A stretch of DNA of 35,987 bases from Caldilineaceae bacterium SB0661_bin_32 (GCA_009841235.1 VXMH01000011.1:1-35987), one strand, 5' to 3'. Counted from the stretch's first letter, positions 9,633 through 18,412 are shown. Translations and numbers: made by a program. The notes: generated by a model from the sequence alone, not told the origin.

Positions 9633-10805
9633 CTAAGTTGCGATCGAAGCCAAACGCCTTCCCGCCTCATGCAGTGTTTCGATCCGTTTGGCAAAGGCGA
9701 AACGGACGATGCCCTCGCCGTATCTTTCCCTGTCTCTGGTGTAAAAGTTGATCCCGGCCACCGAAGCTACGCCGACCTCCGTCGTGAGCCAGCGGGCAAA
9801 GCGGTGGGAGTCCCACTCCGCCTGCGGCGCGTCGATGGCGGTGTAGTCGGCCATGGTGTAGTAGGAGCCCTCGGGCCGCACCGCGCGAAAACCGGCCTTT
9901 CTCAGCATCGCCAGCATTACTTCACGGCGTTCGTCGTACTCCTCTCTCATCTGCAGCCAGTAGTCGCTGGGCTGGCTGAGAGCAACGGCAGCCGCGGCCT
10001 GCAAGGGCGTGGGCGCGCAGATGGTGGAGTAGTCGTGCACTGTACGGATGGCTGCTGCAAGCGGCTCGCGGGCGATAACATAACCCAATCGCCAGCCTGT
10101 GACCGCAAAGGACTTTCCCAGTCCGCCTATAGTCACCGTGCGCTCGACCAGGCCGTCGATACTGCCCGGGGAGACATGCTCCCTGCCGTCGTAGAGAATG
10201 CGGTCATAGATCTCGTCCGTGATCAGAATGAGATCATGGCGGTTCGCAAAGGCGGCAACTGTCTCCATCTCTTCGTCATCGAAAACGCGGCCGGTAGGAT
10301 TGTGGGGTGTATTCAGGAGCAAGGCCCGCGTTCGCTGAGTAACTGCGGCCTCCAGTCGGTCCGCGTCGATCCGGTAATCCGGGGCTTCCAGAACGACCGG
10401 TACGGCTGCGGCGCCGGCCAGCAGCGCCGAAGGGCGGAAGTTTTCGTGTCCCGGTTCCAGTATGATCAGCTCGTCGCCGGGATTCAGCAGGGCCAGCAGT
10501 GAAGTGGTAATGCCTTCGGTCACGCCGCAGACGACGCAGACGTGGACGTCGGGGTCCACGGTCCAGCCGAGTTGCGTTGTGTACTGCCCGGCCAGCGCCT
10601 GGCGGAGCGGCGGATAGCCCCACGTGACCGTGTACTGGTTTGCCTCCCCCCGAATTGCGTCAACGGCGGCCTTGACAATTGCCTCCGGTGGGTCGAAGTC
10701 CGGGAAACCCTGGCTCAAGTTGATGGCTTCGTGCTCCATCGCCAGCCGGGTCATCTCTCGAATCATGGACTGGTTGAAATTGGTTGTACGCGTGGCTGGG
10801 TACAC
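9633..10805 (-). CDS. Class I/II PLP-dependent aminotransferase (kynurenine/methionine aminotransferase-like)
   Basis: A fold-type I aminotransferase that transfers an amino group between an amino acid and a 2-oxoacid. Using the GTG at 10805 the product is 390 residues, the usual size. It has INLSQGFPDFDPPE near the start (substrate-binding Gly loop) and NTPHNPTG with the PLP-contacting Asn at 169. TDEIYD follows (Asp197, Tyr200), then GGLGKSFAVTGWRLGY with the Schiff-base Lys at 231. The sequence pattern is closest to kynurenine--oxoglutarate and methionine aminotransferases. The frame stays open to an ATG at 10958, but the extra 51 residues do not look like the family and cover a tandem 12-bp repeat, so the shorter start is preferred. 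It converges on the upstream membrane-protein gene with 54 nt between them. Confidence 0.88.
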   Translation of the reverse strand: MYPATRTTNFNQSMIREMTRLAMEHEAINLSQGFPDFDPPEAIVKAAVDAIRGEANQYTVTWGYPPLRQALAGQYTTQLGWTVDPDVHVCVVCGVTEGITTSLLALLNPGDELIILEPGHENFRPSALLAGAAAVPVVLEAPDYRIDADRLEAAVTQRTRALLLNTPHNPTGRVFDDEEMETVAAFANRHDLILITDEIYDRILYDGREHVSPGSIDGLVERTVTIGGLGKSFAVTGWRLGYVIAREPLAAAIRTVHDYSTICAPTPLQAAAAVALSQPSDYWLQMREEYDERREVMLAMLRKAGFRAVRPEGSYYTMADYTAIDAPQAEWDSHRFARWLTTEVGVASVAGINFYTRDRERYGEGIVRFAFAKRIETLHEAGRRLASIAT

Positions 10806-10816
10806 GGCGCGCCTCG

Positions 10817-10844
10817 TAAATCTTGCTTCTCTTAAATCTTGCTT
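10817..10844. repeat. Tandem 12-bp direct repeat upstream of the aminotransferase
   Basis: TAAATCTTGCTT occurs at 10817-10828 and again, identical, at 10833-10844, a 16-bp period. It lies 12 bp upstream of the preferred GTG start of the minus-strand aminotransferase. The AT-rich pair contrasts with its GC-rich surroundings and may be a regulator site or part of the promoter. The rest of the 356-nt divergent gap (10806-11161) holds the promoter at 11041 and nothing else recognisable. Confidence 0.5.
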
Positions 10845-11040
10845 TAGTGGAAACTGCCAAAACGCAGAAATTCTACTCGAATCCCGCTCAACTGGCAACG
10901 AGGAGAGACGCGGGAGTGGCCCGGAGCCCGATACGCCATGTTGAATATCCGCCTGCAAAGCCGTTCGGCCGCACGGCGAGAGGCGCCCGTTCCTCGCTTC
11001 AGCGCCGTGAATCTGGCAGAAGGGCTGGCTGGCCGGTTGC

Positions 11041-11069
11041 TTGACAATTGACAGGGGCTATAGTATCTT
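11041..11069 (+). promoter_or_regulatory. Probable promoter of the sugar ABC transporter-sulfatase operon
   Basis: A consensus -35 TTGACA (11041-11046) is followed after exactly 17 bp by TATCTT (11064-11069, four of six -10 matches). A second TTGACA overlaps at 11048-11053. TATAGT at 11059-11064 is an alternative -10 but is badly spaced. The leader to the first permease would be about 85 nt. Confidence 0.5.
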
Positions 11070-11161
11070 CCCGTGCTAAGTCCACCCGAAACGCCATGCA
11101 CCAGAGTCAGCACTGGTGCGCCGGCGAGCTTCTGCAATTCTGAACTGAATCGGTCAGGCGA

Positions 11162-12112
11162 ATGGCGACCCTTCAAGATCACATCGCCGCAACTTCGGCG
11201 CGAACACGGCAGCGACCGTGGTATCACCTGAACGGCGAAGAGCGTTTGGCGTGGCTGCTCGTCCTGCCCTGGATCATCGGATTCGTTGCCTTCCAGCTGG
11301 GTCCGATGCTGGCCTCCCTGGGGCTCTCCTTAACCGAGTGGCGCATGTTTACGCCGCCGAAATTCATTGGACTGGCGAACTACGCCGAAATGATTTCCGG
11401 CGATCCTCTCGTATTTCAGGCGTTCAAAGTAACGACTATCTACTCGGTAACGTCGGTCCCTCTTCGCATTGCCCTGGGGGTATTGGTCGCTCTGCTTTTG
11501 AACGCCAGCGTTCGAGGGCTGGCCTTCATACGTACGGTTTATTACCTCCCGGCGACGGTCAGCGGCGTGGCGGTGGCGATGGTCTGGCTGTTGATTCTGA
11601 ACGGCGATTTCGGGCTGTTGAACCGGGCGCTCAGTCTGCTTGGACTTGAAGGGCCTTACTGGCTTACCGACACGCGCACGGTGCTCGCCTCTTTCGTGTT
11701 AATGAGTCTTTGGAGCGTCGGCGCCGGCATAATCATCTACCTGGCCGGTCTGCAGGGCGTCCCCAATGAACTCTACGAGGCTGCGGAGGTCGACGGCGCC
11801 GGCGACTGGGTAATGTTCTGGAAGATCACGATACCCATGATCTCGCCCGTTCTCTTCTTCCAGTTCGTCATCGGAATGATCGACGCGCTGCAGGAGTTCG
11901 CCGGCCCATTCATCATGACGCAGGGCGGCCCCGGGAACGCCAGCCTGTTTGTGATGCTCTACCTGTTCAGGCAGGGCTTCGAGTTCTTCCAAATGGGATA
12001 TGCCTCCGCGCTGGCCTGGGTTCTCTTCGTTTACATCATGCTGCTTACCCTGTTCATCATCCGCTCCTCTGCAGTTTGGGTCTACTACGAAGGGGAAGTC
12101 AAGGGAAATTAA
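11162..12112 (+). CDS. Carbohydrate ABC transporter permease, MalF/UgpA type
   Basis: One of two membrane subunits of a sugar importer of the CUT1 class. The 316-residue protein has six or so hydrophobic segments after a polar N-terminus. LLVLPWIIGFVAFQLGPM forms the first helix and GLANYAEM follows it, as is typical of MalF/UgpA proteins. The cytoplasmic EAA loop (EAAEVDGAGDWVMFWKI, then IPMISPVL) contacts the ATPase. TQGGPGNAS is another conserved MalF-type motif. It is separated from the second permease by 3 nt, indicating translational coupling. Substrate cannot be read from the permease alone; the sulfatase downstream suggests a sulfated sugar. Confidence 0.93.
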   Translation: MATLQDHIAATSARTRQRPWYHLNGEERLAWLLVLPWIIGFVAFQLGPMLASLGLSLTEWRMFTPPKFIGLANYAEMISGDPLVFQAFKVTTIYSVTSVPLRIALGVLVALLLNASVRGLAFIRTVYYLPATVSGVAVAMVWLLILNGDFGLLNRALSLLGLEGPYWLTDTRTVLASFVLMSLWSVGAGIIIYLAGLQGVPNELYEAAEVDGAGDWVMFWKITIPMISPVLFFQFVIGMIDALQEFAGPFIMTQGGPGNASLFVMLYLFRQGFEFFQMGYASALAWVLFVYIMLLTLFIIRSSAVWVYYEGEVKGN

Positions 12113-12115
12113 GCG

Positions 12116-12976
12116 ATGGTCGTACGCTCAATCAGCGGGAGCCAGAGCCGCTACCGGGCCTTCAAGATGACATTTATCTATATTGTCCTGGCAGTCGGCA
12201 TGGTCATCGTAATCCTGCCTTTTCTGTGGATGGTATCCACTTCTCTGAAGACGCCGGCCGACATCTTCAAGATTCCTACGGTATGGATCCCTGACCCAAT
12301 TGTATGGGCAAACTATCCTAATGCCATGACGATTCTGCCCTTTGGACGCTTTATTCTCAACACGGCCAAAATCACCGGATTGGCGGTGGTGGGCGCGACG
12401 CTTTCCGGTTCGCTGGCCGCGTTTGCCTTCGCACGCCTTCGCTGGCGAGGACGCAACTTCATGTTCGTGCTGGTCCTGTCCACGCTGATGCTGCCGTTCC
12501 AGGTAATCATGATTCCCCAGTTCATCCTCTTTCGCGAGCTCGAGTGGCTGGACACCTATTTGCCCCTGGTCGTGCCGGCTTTCTTTGGGGGCAGCGCCTT
12601 CAACATTTTCCTGCTACGCCAGTATTTCATGACGATTTCGCCCGAGCTGGACGATGCCGCCATAATCGACGGGTGCAGCCGTTTCGGCGTCTACTGGCGA
12701 ATCATTCTTCCGCTCTCAAAGGCGGCCTTGATGACCGTCGTGATATTTATCGTTCAGAATCGCTGGCAGAGCTTCCTCGTGCCTCTCATCTATCTGTTCG
12801 ACCAGAAAAAGTACACGCTGGCGCTGGGCTTGCGCCTGTTCCAGGACCAGTATACGACGGAATGGGAGCTGATGATGGCCGCGGCAACCGTGAGTATGAT
12901 TCCAGTGCTCCTGGTCTTCTATTACGGGCAGCGTTACTTCATACAGGGTGTCGTGTTTACGGGAGTAAAAGGGTAG
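12116..12976 (+). CDS. Carbohydrate ABC transporter permease, MalG/UgpE type
   Basis: The second CUT1 permease subunit, 286 residues with about six membrane helices. Typical landmarks are FLWMVSTSLKTPADIF after helix 1, LAAFAFARLRWRGR, and LSTLMLPFQVIMIPQF. The EAA loop reads DDAAIIDGCSRFGVYWRIILP and so starts DDAA rather than EAA, a usual MalG variation. A purine-rich AAGGGGAAGTCAAGGG run at the end of the preceding gene serves as ribosome site. The binding protein follows after 57 nt. Confidence 0.93.
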   Translation: MVVRSISGSQSRYRAFKMTFIYIVLAVGMVIVILPFLWMVSTSLKTPADIFKIPTVWIPDPIVWANYPNAMTILPFGRFILNTAKITGLAVVGATLSGSLAAFAFARLRWRGRNFMFVLVLSTLMLPFQVIMIPQFILFRELEWLDTYLPLVVPAFFGGSAFNIFLLRQYFMTISPELDDAAIIDGCSRFGVYWRIILPLSKAALMTVVIFIVQNRWQSFLVPLIYLFDQKKYTLALGLRLFQDQYTTEWELMMAAATVSMIPVLLVFYYGQRYFIQGVVFTGVKG

Positions 12977-13033
12977 TCGCGCACCGGACTGGCGCGGCGA
13001 TAGAGCCAGAACGTTTTCAACAAGGAGAAGAGA

Positions 13034-14380
13034 ATGATGTCTGATCAGATGACTCGCCGCAGGTTTCTGCGCAATGCCGGTCTTGGCGCCGGCTCCGCAC
13101 TCATGCTGGCAGCGTGCCAGCCAATGGCTGCCGGCCAAGCCGGAGATGACGGCGCCGCCGCGCCGGCAGCCGAGCCGGTCTCGATCATTTCGATGACGTG
13201 GGGTCGGGCCGAGATGATGGAAGATGTGGCCGCGGCCTTCGCCGAAAGCAATGACGGGGCGATCGCCGTTGAAAACCAGACGTTGGGCTGGGGCGACTAC
13301 TGGACCAAACTGAATACCTTGTACGCCTCCGGGTCCCCGCCGGACTCGGCCTGGACGCACACCGCCTGGGTGCGGCCCCATGCCGTGCTCGGCGCGATCG
13401 AAGATCTGAATCCCCGCATCGACGCATCGCCCGAGTTTCCCGACGACTGGTATGAATCCGTCTGGGGGCTGTTCACCTTTGAGGGCGGACAGTACGGTAC
13501 CAGTTGGGACGTAGGCGTGCAGGGAATCTGGTTCAACCGCACTCTCTATGAGGCGGCCGGCCTCACCGGCCCGGGCGTGGGCTCGACCTATGCGGATCTG
13601 CTGGAGGCCAGTCTTGCGCTGACGACAGACCGCGCAGGCAACCATCCCCAGGACGACGGTTTCAATAAGCGGGAGGTAGCGGTCTGGGGCATGTCGAACA
13701 TGGTGGACAACTGGGTCAACGAGATCCGACCGCAGGCGGTGGCCTGGGGGACGGATGTATTCAATGAAGACGAGACCGAGTGTATCGTCAACTCCGAGGC
13801 GACGGTCGAGTTCCTCAACTGGTACCTTGACGCAATTCAGACCCACCAGGTGCATCCCTCAGCCGATCTGATTGAGGGACTGGGGAACCTGTTCGTTTCG
13901 GGCAGCTCGGCCCTGATTTCCACCTTCCCCGGCATCATAGACCAGTTCGACGGCTCGTTCGAGTGGGAGATTTCACCGTATCCGATGGGAGGAGACAGTG
14001 GGGCGCATACCCTCAATGTCGGCGGCTCCGCGTTCTCGATCCCGTCGGAAAGCCCGCACCCGGAGGAGGCATGGCAGTGGCTGGCGTACAACGCCGGCGA
14101 GGAAGCCCACCGAATCTGGGCAGGCACCGGGATAATCAATGCCCGCCGGTCCACGTCAAAGTATGTTTTGGAGCAGCTCGACGTACCTGACACCTTCGTG
14201 GAGTTCTACATGGACCGCATCGACGAGTTCGGCGTGCCGGTGTGGCAACACAAGAACCGGGCACAGATCAACACTGCTCTGACAGCCGCTTTCGAGCTGG
14301 TTTGGCTGGGCGACCGCACGGTGGAAGATGCCGCCAACGCCGTGAAGGCAGAGGTGGATGAGCTGCTGGCCGACGCTTGA
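13034..14380 (+). CDS. Extracellular sugar-binding lipoprotein (ABC transporter solute-binding protein, family 1)
   Basis: It captures the substrate outside the cell and delivers it to the two permeases upstream. The 448-residue protein begins with a twin-arginine motif TRRRFLRNAG (7-16), a hydrophobic stretch and the lipobox LAAC with Cys28. It is therefore probably exported folded by Tat and lipid-anchored. The mature part has the cluster-B binding-protein pattern: ISMTWGRAEMMEDVAAAF, YASGSPPDSAWTH, the GTSWDVGVQGIWFNRTLYE hinge and a C-terminal EEAWQWLAY. Aromatic residues are abundant, as expected for sugar contacts. AAGGAG lies 6 nt before the ATG. No ATPase gene is in the operon. Confidence 0.92.
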   Translation: MMSDQMTRRRFLRNAGLGAGSALMLAACQPMAAGQAGDDGAAAPAAEPVSIISMTWGRAEMMEDVAAAFAESNDGAIAVENQTLGWGDYWTKLNTLYASGSPPDSAWTHTAWVRPHAVLGAIEDLNPRIDASPEFPDDWYESVWGLFTFEGGQYGTSWDVGVQGIWFNRTLYEAAGLTGPGVGSTYADLLEASLALTTDRAGNHPQDDGFNKREVAVWGMSNMVDNWVNEIRPQAVAWGTDVFNEDETECIVNSEATVEFLNWYLDAIQTHQVHPSADLIEGLGNLFVSGSSALISTFPGIIDQFDGSFEWEISPYPMGGDSGAHTLNVGGSAFSIPSESPHPEEAWQWLAYNAGEEAHRIWAGTGIINARRSTSKYVLEQLDVPDTFVEFYMDRIDEFGVPVWQHKNRAQINTALTAAFELVWLGDRTVEDAANAVKAEVDELLADA

Positions 14381-14496
14381 TCCAGGTCCCTATTCTTTCT
14401 CTACGCAGAACCGGAAAGCTGGAGGGTAGCCTTCCCTCTCGCGTTGGAGCAAGCAACCCCTTTTTCAGTCTTGCGTTCCATGGCCGCCTAACCGAC

Positions 14497-14530
14497 ACAC
14501 CCCCTTGCAGGCCGTTCCGCCAGGGGGTGT
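14497..14530 (+). terminator. Stable hairpin in the leader of the sulfatase gene
   Basis: ACACCCCCT (14497-14505) pairs perfectly with AGGGGGTGT (14522-14530). GGC (14510-14512) and GCC (14519-14521) can extend the stem on the inner side. No T-run follows, so it is a poor intrinsic terminator. It ends 26 nt before the sulfatase ATG. It may set the ratio between the transporter and sulfatase messages or protect the upstream transcript end. Confidence 0.35.
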
Positions 14531-14556
14531 ATTGCTTCCAAAGATGAGGACCGATC

Positions 14557-15969
14557 ATGACCCAGGGAAGACGCCCCAATGTTCTTCTGATCATGGCCGA
14601 CGATCATGCGCCCGCCGCATTTTCCACCTACGGCAGCAAGCTGAACAGCACGCCAAATCTGGATCGCATCGCCGCCGAAGGGCTGCGGCTGGACCGCTGC
14701 TTCTGCACAAATGCGATCTGTACGCCGGCGCGGGCGTCAGTTCATACCGGGAAGTACAGCCACGTGACAGGCATCAAGACCCTCAACGACGTCATCGACC
14801 AGACGCAGGAGACGACCGTCGGCATGTTGCTGCACGATGCCGGCTACCAGACGGCATTCGTGGGCAAGTGGCATCTGGGGCACGGCGGGAACAGCGACCC
14901 CGCCGGCTACAGTTTCTGGAGTGTTCTGCCGGTGCAGGGCAAATACAATGACCCGGAACTGAGGGAAATGGGTGAAACGATCACCGAGCGAGGTTATGTT
15001 ACCGACCTGCTGACCGACAAGGCGCTGGGCTGGCTGTCACAACGGGACGAGGAGCGCCCTTTCTTTCTCGTGTGCGCGCACAAGGCCCCGCACGACCCTT
15101 TCCAACCCCATCCCAAACACAAGGGCCTCTTTACGGCTGAGCCTGTTCCCGAGCCTGCAACCTTTCACGACAGTTATGAGAATCGAGCGGCCGCCGCGAG
15201 TATGGCGACCGAAAAGGTGGCGCTGATGCATCTGAAAAACCACCTTCCCGATCCGGTTCCCGAGGGGTTGTCCGCCGGGGAGCAGAAGGCGTGGAACTAT
15301 CAGAGTTACATGCGCAACTACCTTCGATGCGTCGCCTCCATCGACGAGAACGTAGGCCGGCTATTGGACTTTCTGGACGAAAATCAACTGGCCGAGGACA
15401 CAATCGTCATCTACACGTCGGACCACGGGTTCTTTCTGGGCGATCATGGATGGTATGACAAGCGCTTCATGTACGAAGAGTCGATTCGCATTCCTTTCCT
15501 GATGCGCTTCCCTCGCTCCGTTCAGGCCGGCATTACAAGTGAACGTATCGCGCTGAACGTGGATATTGCGCCGACCATTCTCGACTACGCCGGCTTGCCT
15601 GTCCCGGCGGACATGCAGGGGCGAAGCCTGCGCCCACTCGCCGACGGCCGGCCGCCTTCCGATTGGCGGACGTCGATGTACTACCGTTACTGGATGCACT
15701 TGGCGCATTTCAACATTCCGGCACACTACGGCATCCGCACCGAGCGCCATAAGCTGATCTACTATTACGGGGAAGCCCTGGGAAGCGCCGGCGCCATCGA
15801 TGAGCCTACCCCGCCGGAGTGGGAGCTGTTTGACCTTGAAGCGGATCCGCAGGAAATGAACAGCATTTACCACGACCCGGACAAAGCCGATTTGGTCGCA
15901 GAGTTGAAGTCCGAGCTATTGCGGCTGCAGAGCAGTTTGGATGATGCTCCCTGTGAAAGCGAATCGTGA
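14557..15969 (+). CDS. Cys-type sulfatase (S1 family, N-acetylglucosamine-6-sulfatase-like)
   Basis: It hydrolyses a sulfate ester after its active-site Cys is converted to formylglycine. The 470-residue protein opens with PNVLLIMADDH (metal ligands D15, D16). The sulfatase signature CTPAR is at 55-59, so Cys55 is the modified residue, followed by HTGKYSHVTGIKTLND. It also has FVGKWHLG, and TSDHGFFLGDHG with D289-H290 as metal ligands. The GKYSH and HYGIRTERHKLIYYY patterns resemble GlcNAc-6-sulfatase and mucin-desulfating branches (S1_11-like), a recall-based suggestion. No signal peptide is seen, so it should act in the cytoplasm on imported substrate. TGAGG lies 7 nt before the start. A formylglycine-generating enzyme must be supplied from elsewhere. 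Confidence 0.9.
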   Translation: MTQGRRPNVLLIMADDHAPAAFSTYGSKLNSTPNLDRIAAEGLRLDRCFCTNAICTPARASVHTGKYSHVTGIKTLNDVIDQTQETTVGMLLHDAGYQTAFVGKWHLGHGGNSDPAGYSFWSVLPVQGKYNDPELREMGETITERGYVTDLLTDKALGWLSQRDEERPFFLVCAHKAPHDPFQPHPKHKGLFTAEPVPEPATFHDSYENRAAAASMATEKVALMHLKNHLPDPVPEGLSAGEQKAWNYQSYMRNYLRCVASIDENVGRLLDFLDENQLAEDTIVIYTSDHGFFLGDHGWYDKRFMYEESIRIPFLMRFPRSVQAGITSERIALNVDIAPTILDYAGLPVPADMQGRSLRPLADGRPPSDWRTSMYYRYWMHLAHFNIPAHYGIRTERHKLIYYYGEALGSAGAIDEPTPPEWELFDLEADPQEMNSIYHDPDKADLVAELKSELLRLQSSLDDAPCESES

Positions 15970-16007
15970 CTTCCGCGATCCGATTCGTACGCTATTGCCT
16001 TGGCGAC

Positions 16008-16979
16008 TCAGGAAGAGTCCGCAGTCAGGCCCTCTTTGAGACGGTGGATCTCCACAAGCCCGGTGTCGCGAAAACGGGCGAGTTGCGCGGATGAGAGACC
16101 TGCTACCGACTCATGGACATCTCGCACAATCCGGTCAACCAGCTCGTCGGTCAATTCGGGCTCTCCCAGAGTGCGCCAGCGCGCTTCCTGCGTCGGCCCC
16201 AGGTGGCGCATATAGTGCGCGATGCCCTCAGCGCCCCCCGCCAGGTGGTAGGTGGTAAACGGCCCTTGCAGCGCCCAGCGAAGACCCGGACCCTGGGTAA
16301 TCACCTCGTCTATATCCCCAACGGCTGCGATGCCTTCGGCAACCAAATGGACCGCCTCGCGGAAGAGGGCGGCTGCGAGCCGGTTGGCGATATGGCCGTA
16401 TGCCTCCCTTTTCATCAGCACCGGCGCTTTGCCGATGGCCCGGTAGAACTCTGCCGCCCAGGCCAGCGCTTCCGGTGCGGTGCGCTCGCCTCCGGAGACT
16501 TCCACGAGGGGAATCAGATGAGGGGGGTTGAAGGGATGGCCGACAATTACCCTTTGGGGGTGTTTCGCTTCTTCCTGAATGTCGGTTGGAATCAAAGCTG
16601 TGGCGCTGCTGCTCACGATCACCTGCGGGTCGATGACCGACTCCAATTCTCTCAGCGTCTCCCGTTTCAGTTCCAGTCTCTCCGGCACGCTCTCCTGCAC
16701 GAATTGGGCCGCGGCGAGCTCGCCGCCGATAGTTGCTGAGAACTGCAGTCGACTCGTATCGGCGAGAACTGGAAAACCGATGCTTTCCAACGCGGGCATC
16801 ATCCCGTCAATTGCGCGACGCAGTTTCCCTTCGTCAACAACCGGATCAACTGCTATTACTTCCAGTCCGTTTGCCAGGAAACAGGCTGCCCAACTTGCGC
16901 CAATGGTCCCCGCGCCGACCACGGCTACTTTCCGGACCTGTTCAACCGGCACTGGCGTCACTTTTTGCTGGTCGTGCAT
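16008..16979 (-). CDS. 3-hydroxyacyl-CoA dehydrogenase-family NAD oxidoreductase
   Basis: The 323-residue enzyme has the NAD-binding Gly motif GAGTIG (22-27) and an acidic residue ending the second strand (VIAVD, Asp45), so NAD is the likely cofactor. The family signature GHPFNPPHLIPLVEV supplies the catalytic pair H148 and E160. It has one Rossmann domain plus one helical C-terminal domain. That size and the motif match the short members: L-carnitine 3-dehydrogenase, L-gulonate 3-dehydrogenase (lambda-crystallin) and 3-hydroxybutyryl-CoA dehydrogenase. The substrate is therefore a 3-hydroxy acid or its CoA ester, not decided here. AGGAA lies upstream of the ATG. It is the last gene of the minus-strand run that starts with the Liv transporter, after a 131-nt gap. 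Confidence 0.85.
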   Translation of the reverse strand: MHDQQKVTPVPVEQVRKVAVVGAGTIGASWAACFLANGLEVIAVDPVVDEGKLRRAIDGMMPALESIGFPVLADTSRLQFSATIGGELAAAQFVQESVPERLELKRETLRELESVIDPQVIVSSSATALIPTDIQEEAKHPQRVIVGHPFNPPHLIPLVEVSGGERTAPEALAWAAEFYRAIGKAPVLMKREAYGHIANRLAAALFREAVHLVAEGIAAVGDIDEVITQGPGLRWALQGPFTTYHLAGGAEGIAHYMRHLGPTQEARWRTLGEPELTDELVDRIVRDVHESVAGLSSAQLARFRDTGLVEIHRLKEGLTADSS

Positions 16980-17110
16980 TTCAAGTTCCTGTTTGGACTT
17001 CGGGAAACTTCAGTTGGCGCGTTTTGCGCTTCGATCAGTGTAATGGTTTGTTCTTGCCAAGGAGGGGCAATCGCTGGACGTGAGATGGCGGTGGAAAGAC
17101 CGCCGCGGAT

Positions 17111-18412
17111 TCAGGCGGACTGCAGTGAGGACAGAAAGCCGCCGAAGCGGGCAAGCGCTTCGTTCATTCCCGGGTGGTGGTCCCTCAGGAGAGTTTCAGC
17201 GCTCATGCCGCGGTCTGACCGTTCGATCATCTTCGCCGCTTTTTCATCCGTTTCCAGGTCGACGTAGCTTGTCGACAAACGCAGAGAAAGTTCTGAGTCC
17301 GGCGTGCCAAAGTCGGAACCGGGCAACGCGGCGATCTGGAGTTCGTCCAAAAGGAACCTTGCCAGGTCGGCGGAGGTGTGGACCCCGCGCGCCGCCAACT
17401 GCTTGCGCCACTGGTCGAAATTGGGAAACAGATAGAAGGCCCCCATTGGTTCGGCGCAAGGCACATCCAGTTCACAGAGGCCCCGCCAGAGGAAACGGGT
17501 GCGAGCGGCGTGGAGCGCGGTGCATTTTCTGATGTATGCGGCCAGTTCGGCATCGTCGGCGTAGGCTGTAACTGCGGCATATTGGATCGGCGCCGCTGCG
17601 GTGGACCAGAGTTCGCTTCCGATTTTGGCGGCGGCCCGGAGCAGCTGTTGGCCGCTTTCGCCGGGCGGAACGATGGCGATGCCCAGGCGCCAGCCGCCGA
17701 GCGAAAGGTGCTTGCTCATCCCGCCAACGACTACCGTTCCCTCCGGGTAGAAGCGGCTGATGGAGACGTGCTCTCGCCCGAACGCGGTCAGTCCGTAGAT
17801 TTCGTCTGAAAGAACCAGGACGTTTTCTCGACGGCAGATGTCTGCGATTTCTTCCAAGAGGGCAGGCGCCAGCATCTGACCGGTCGGATTGCAGGGGCTG
17901 TTCAGGATCAGAAGATGCTGGCCGTGCGGGGCGTGGTGCAGCAGGCGCCGAAGCCTGTCGGGATGCAGGTGGTGCCCGTCCCGGGGGCTGGCCGGAATGC
18001 GCAGCACCGGGCGGCTGAACAAGCGCGACTGCGGCTCGTAGCTAACCCATGAGGGGGTGGGCAATACAGTGGCCCCCGCAACGGCCATCTGGAAGGCGAA
18101 CAGGAGGGCCTTGCTGCCCGGGGCAACAGTTACCTGCTCGGCCTTGACGTCGCGTCCGAGCTGGCGCGAGTGAAAGCCTGCCACAGCCTGGCGGAGTTCG
18201 GGAAGCCCGGCGCTTGGCAGATAGCTCTGGCGAGAGGCGTGCTCGACCAGCGCTCTGACGATCCTGGGGTGCGCAGGGAAGCGGGACTCGCCAAATCCCA
18301 GGTGGTAAACTGTCCGGCCCTCGGCCCACATTTGGCGAACACGTTCATTGACAAGCAGTGTGGGCGAAGGCGCAAGCCGGTCTTCCAGGGAAGGAGCGAG
18401 AGAAAAGTTCAC
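17111..18412 (-). CDS. Class I/II PLP-dependent aminotransferase
   Basis: The 433-residue protein is a fold-type I aminotransferase. It shows HLGFGESRFPAHP near the N-terminus, APGSKALLFAFQMA and NSPCNPTG (Asn175). SDEIYG follows (Asp203, Tyr206), then VVGGMSKHLSLGGWRLG with the PLP Lys at 234. It differs clearly from the aminotransferase at 9.6-10.8 kb, so it is not a recent duplicate. It begins with GTG only 32 nt after livF, which places it in the Liv transporter operon and suggests it deaminates the imported amino acid. No strong Shine-Dalgarno is seen. The C-terminal 40 residues contain a degenerate helical extension (HHPGMNEALARFGGF). Confidence 0.87.
   Translation of the reverse strand: MNFSLAPSLEDRLAPSPTLLVNERVRQMWAEGRTVYHLGFGESRFPAHPRIVRALVEHASRQSYLPSAGLPELRQAVAGFHSRQLGRDVKAEQVTVAPGSKALLFAFQMAVAGATVLPTPSWVSYEPQSRLFSRPVLRIPASPRDGHHLHPDRLRRLLHHAPHGQHLLILNSPCNPTGQMLAPALLEEIADICRRENVLVLSDEIYGLTAFGREHVSISRFYPEGTVVVGGMSKHLSLGGWRLGIAIVPPGESGQQLLRAAAKIGSELWSTAAAPIQYAAVTAYADDAELAAYIRKCTALHAARTRFLWRGLCELDVPCAEPMGAFYLFPNFDQWRKQLAARGVHTSADLARFLLDELQIAALPGSDFGTPDSELSLRLSTSYVDLETDEKAAKMIERSDRGMSAETLLRDHHPGMNEALARFGGFLSSLQSA

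Noticed and set aside
12716..13855. A 379-codon minus-strand frame opposite the permease and binding-protein genes
   Set aside because: It spans two real genes and their gap and shows no family motifs.
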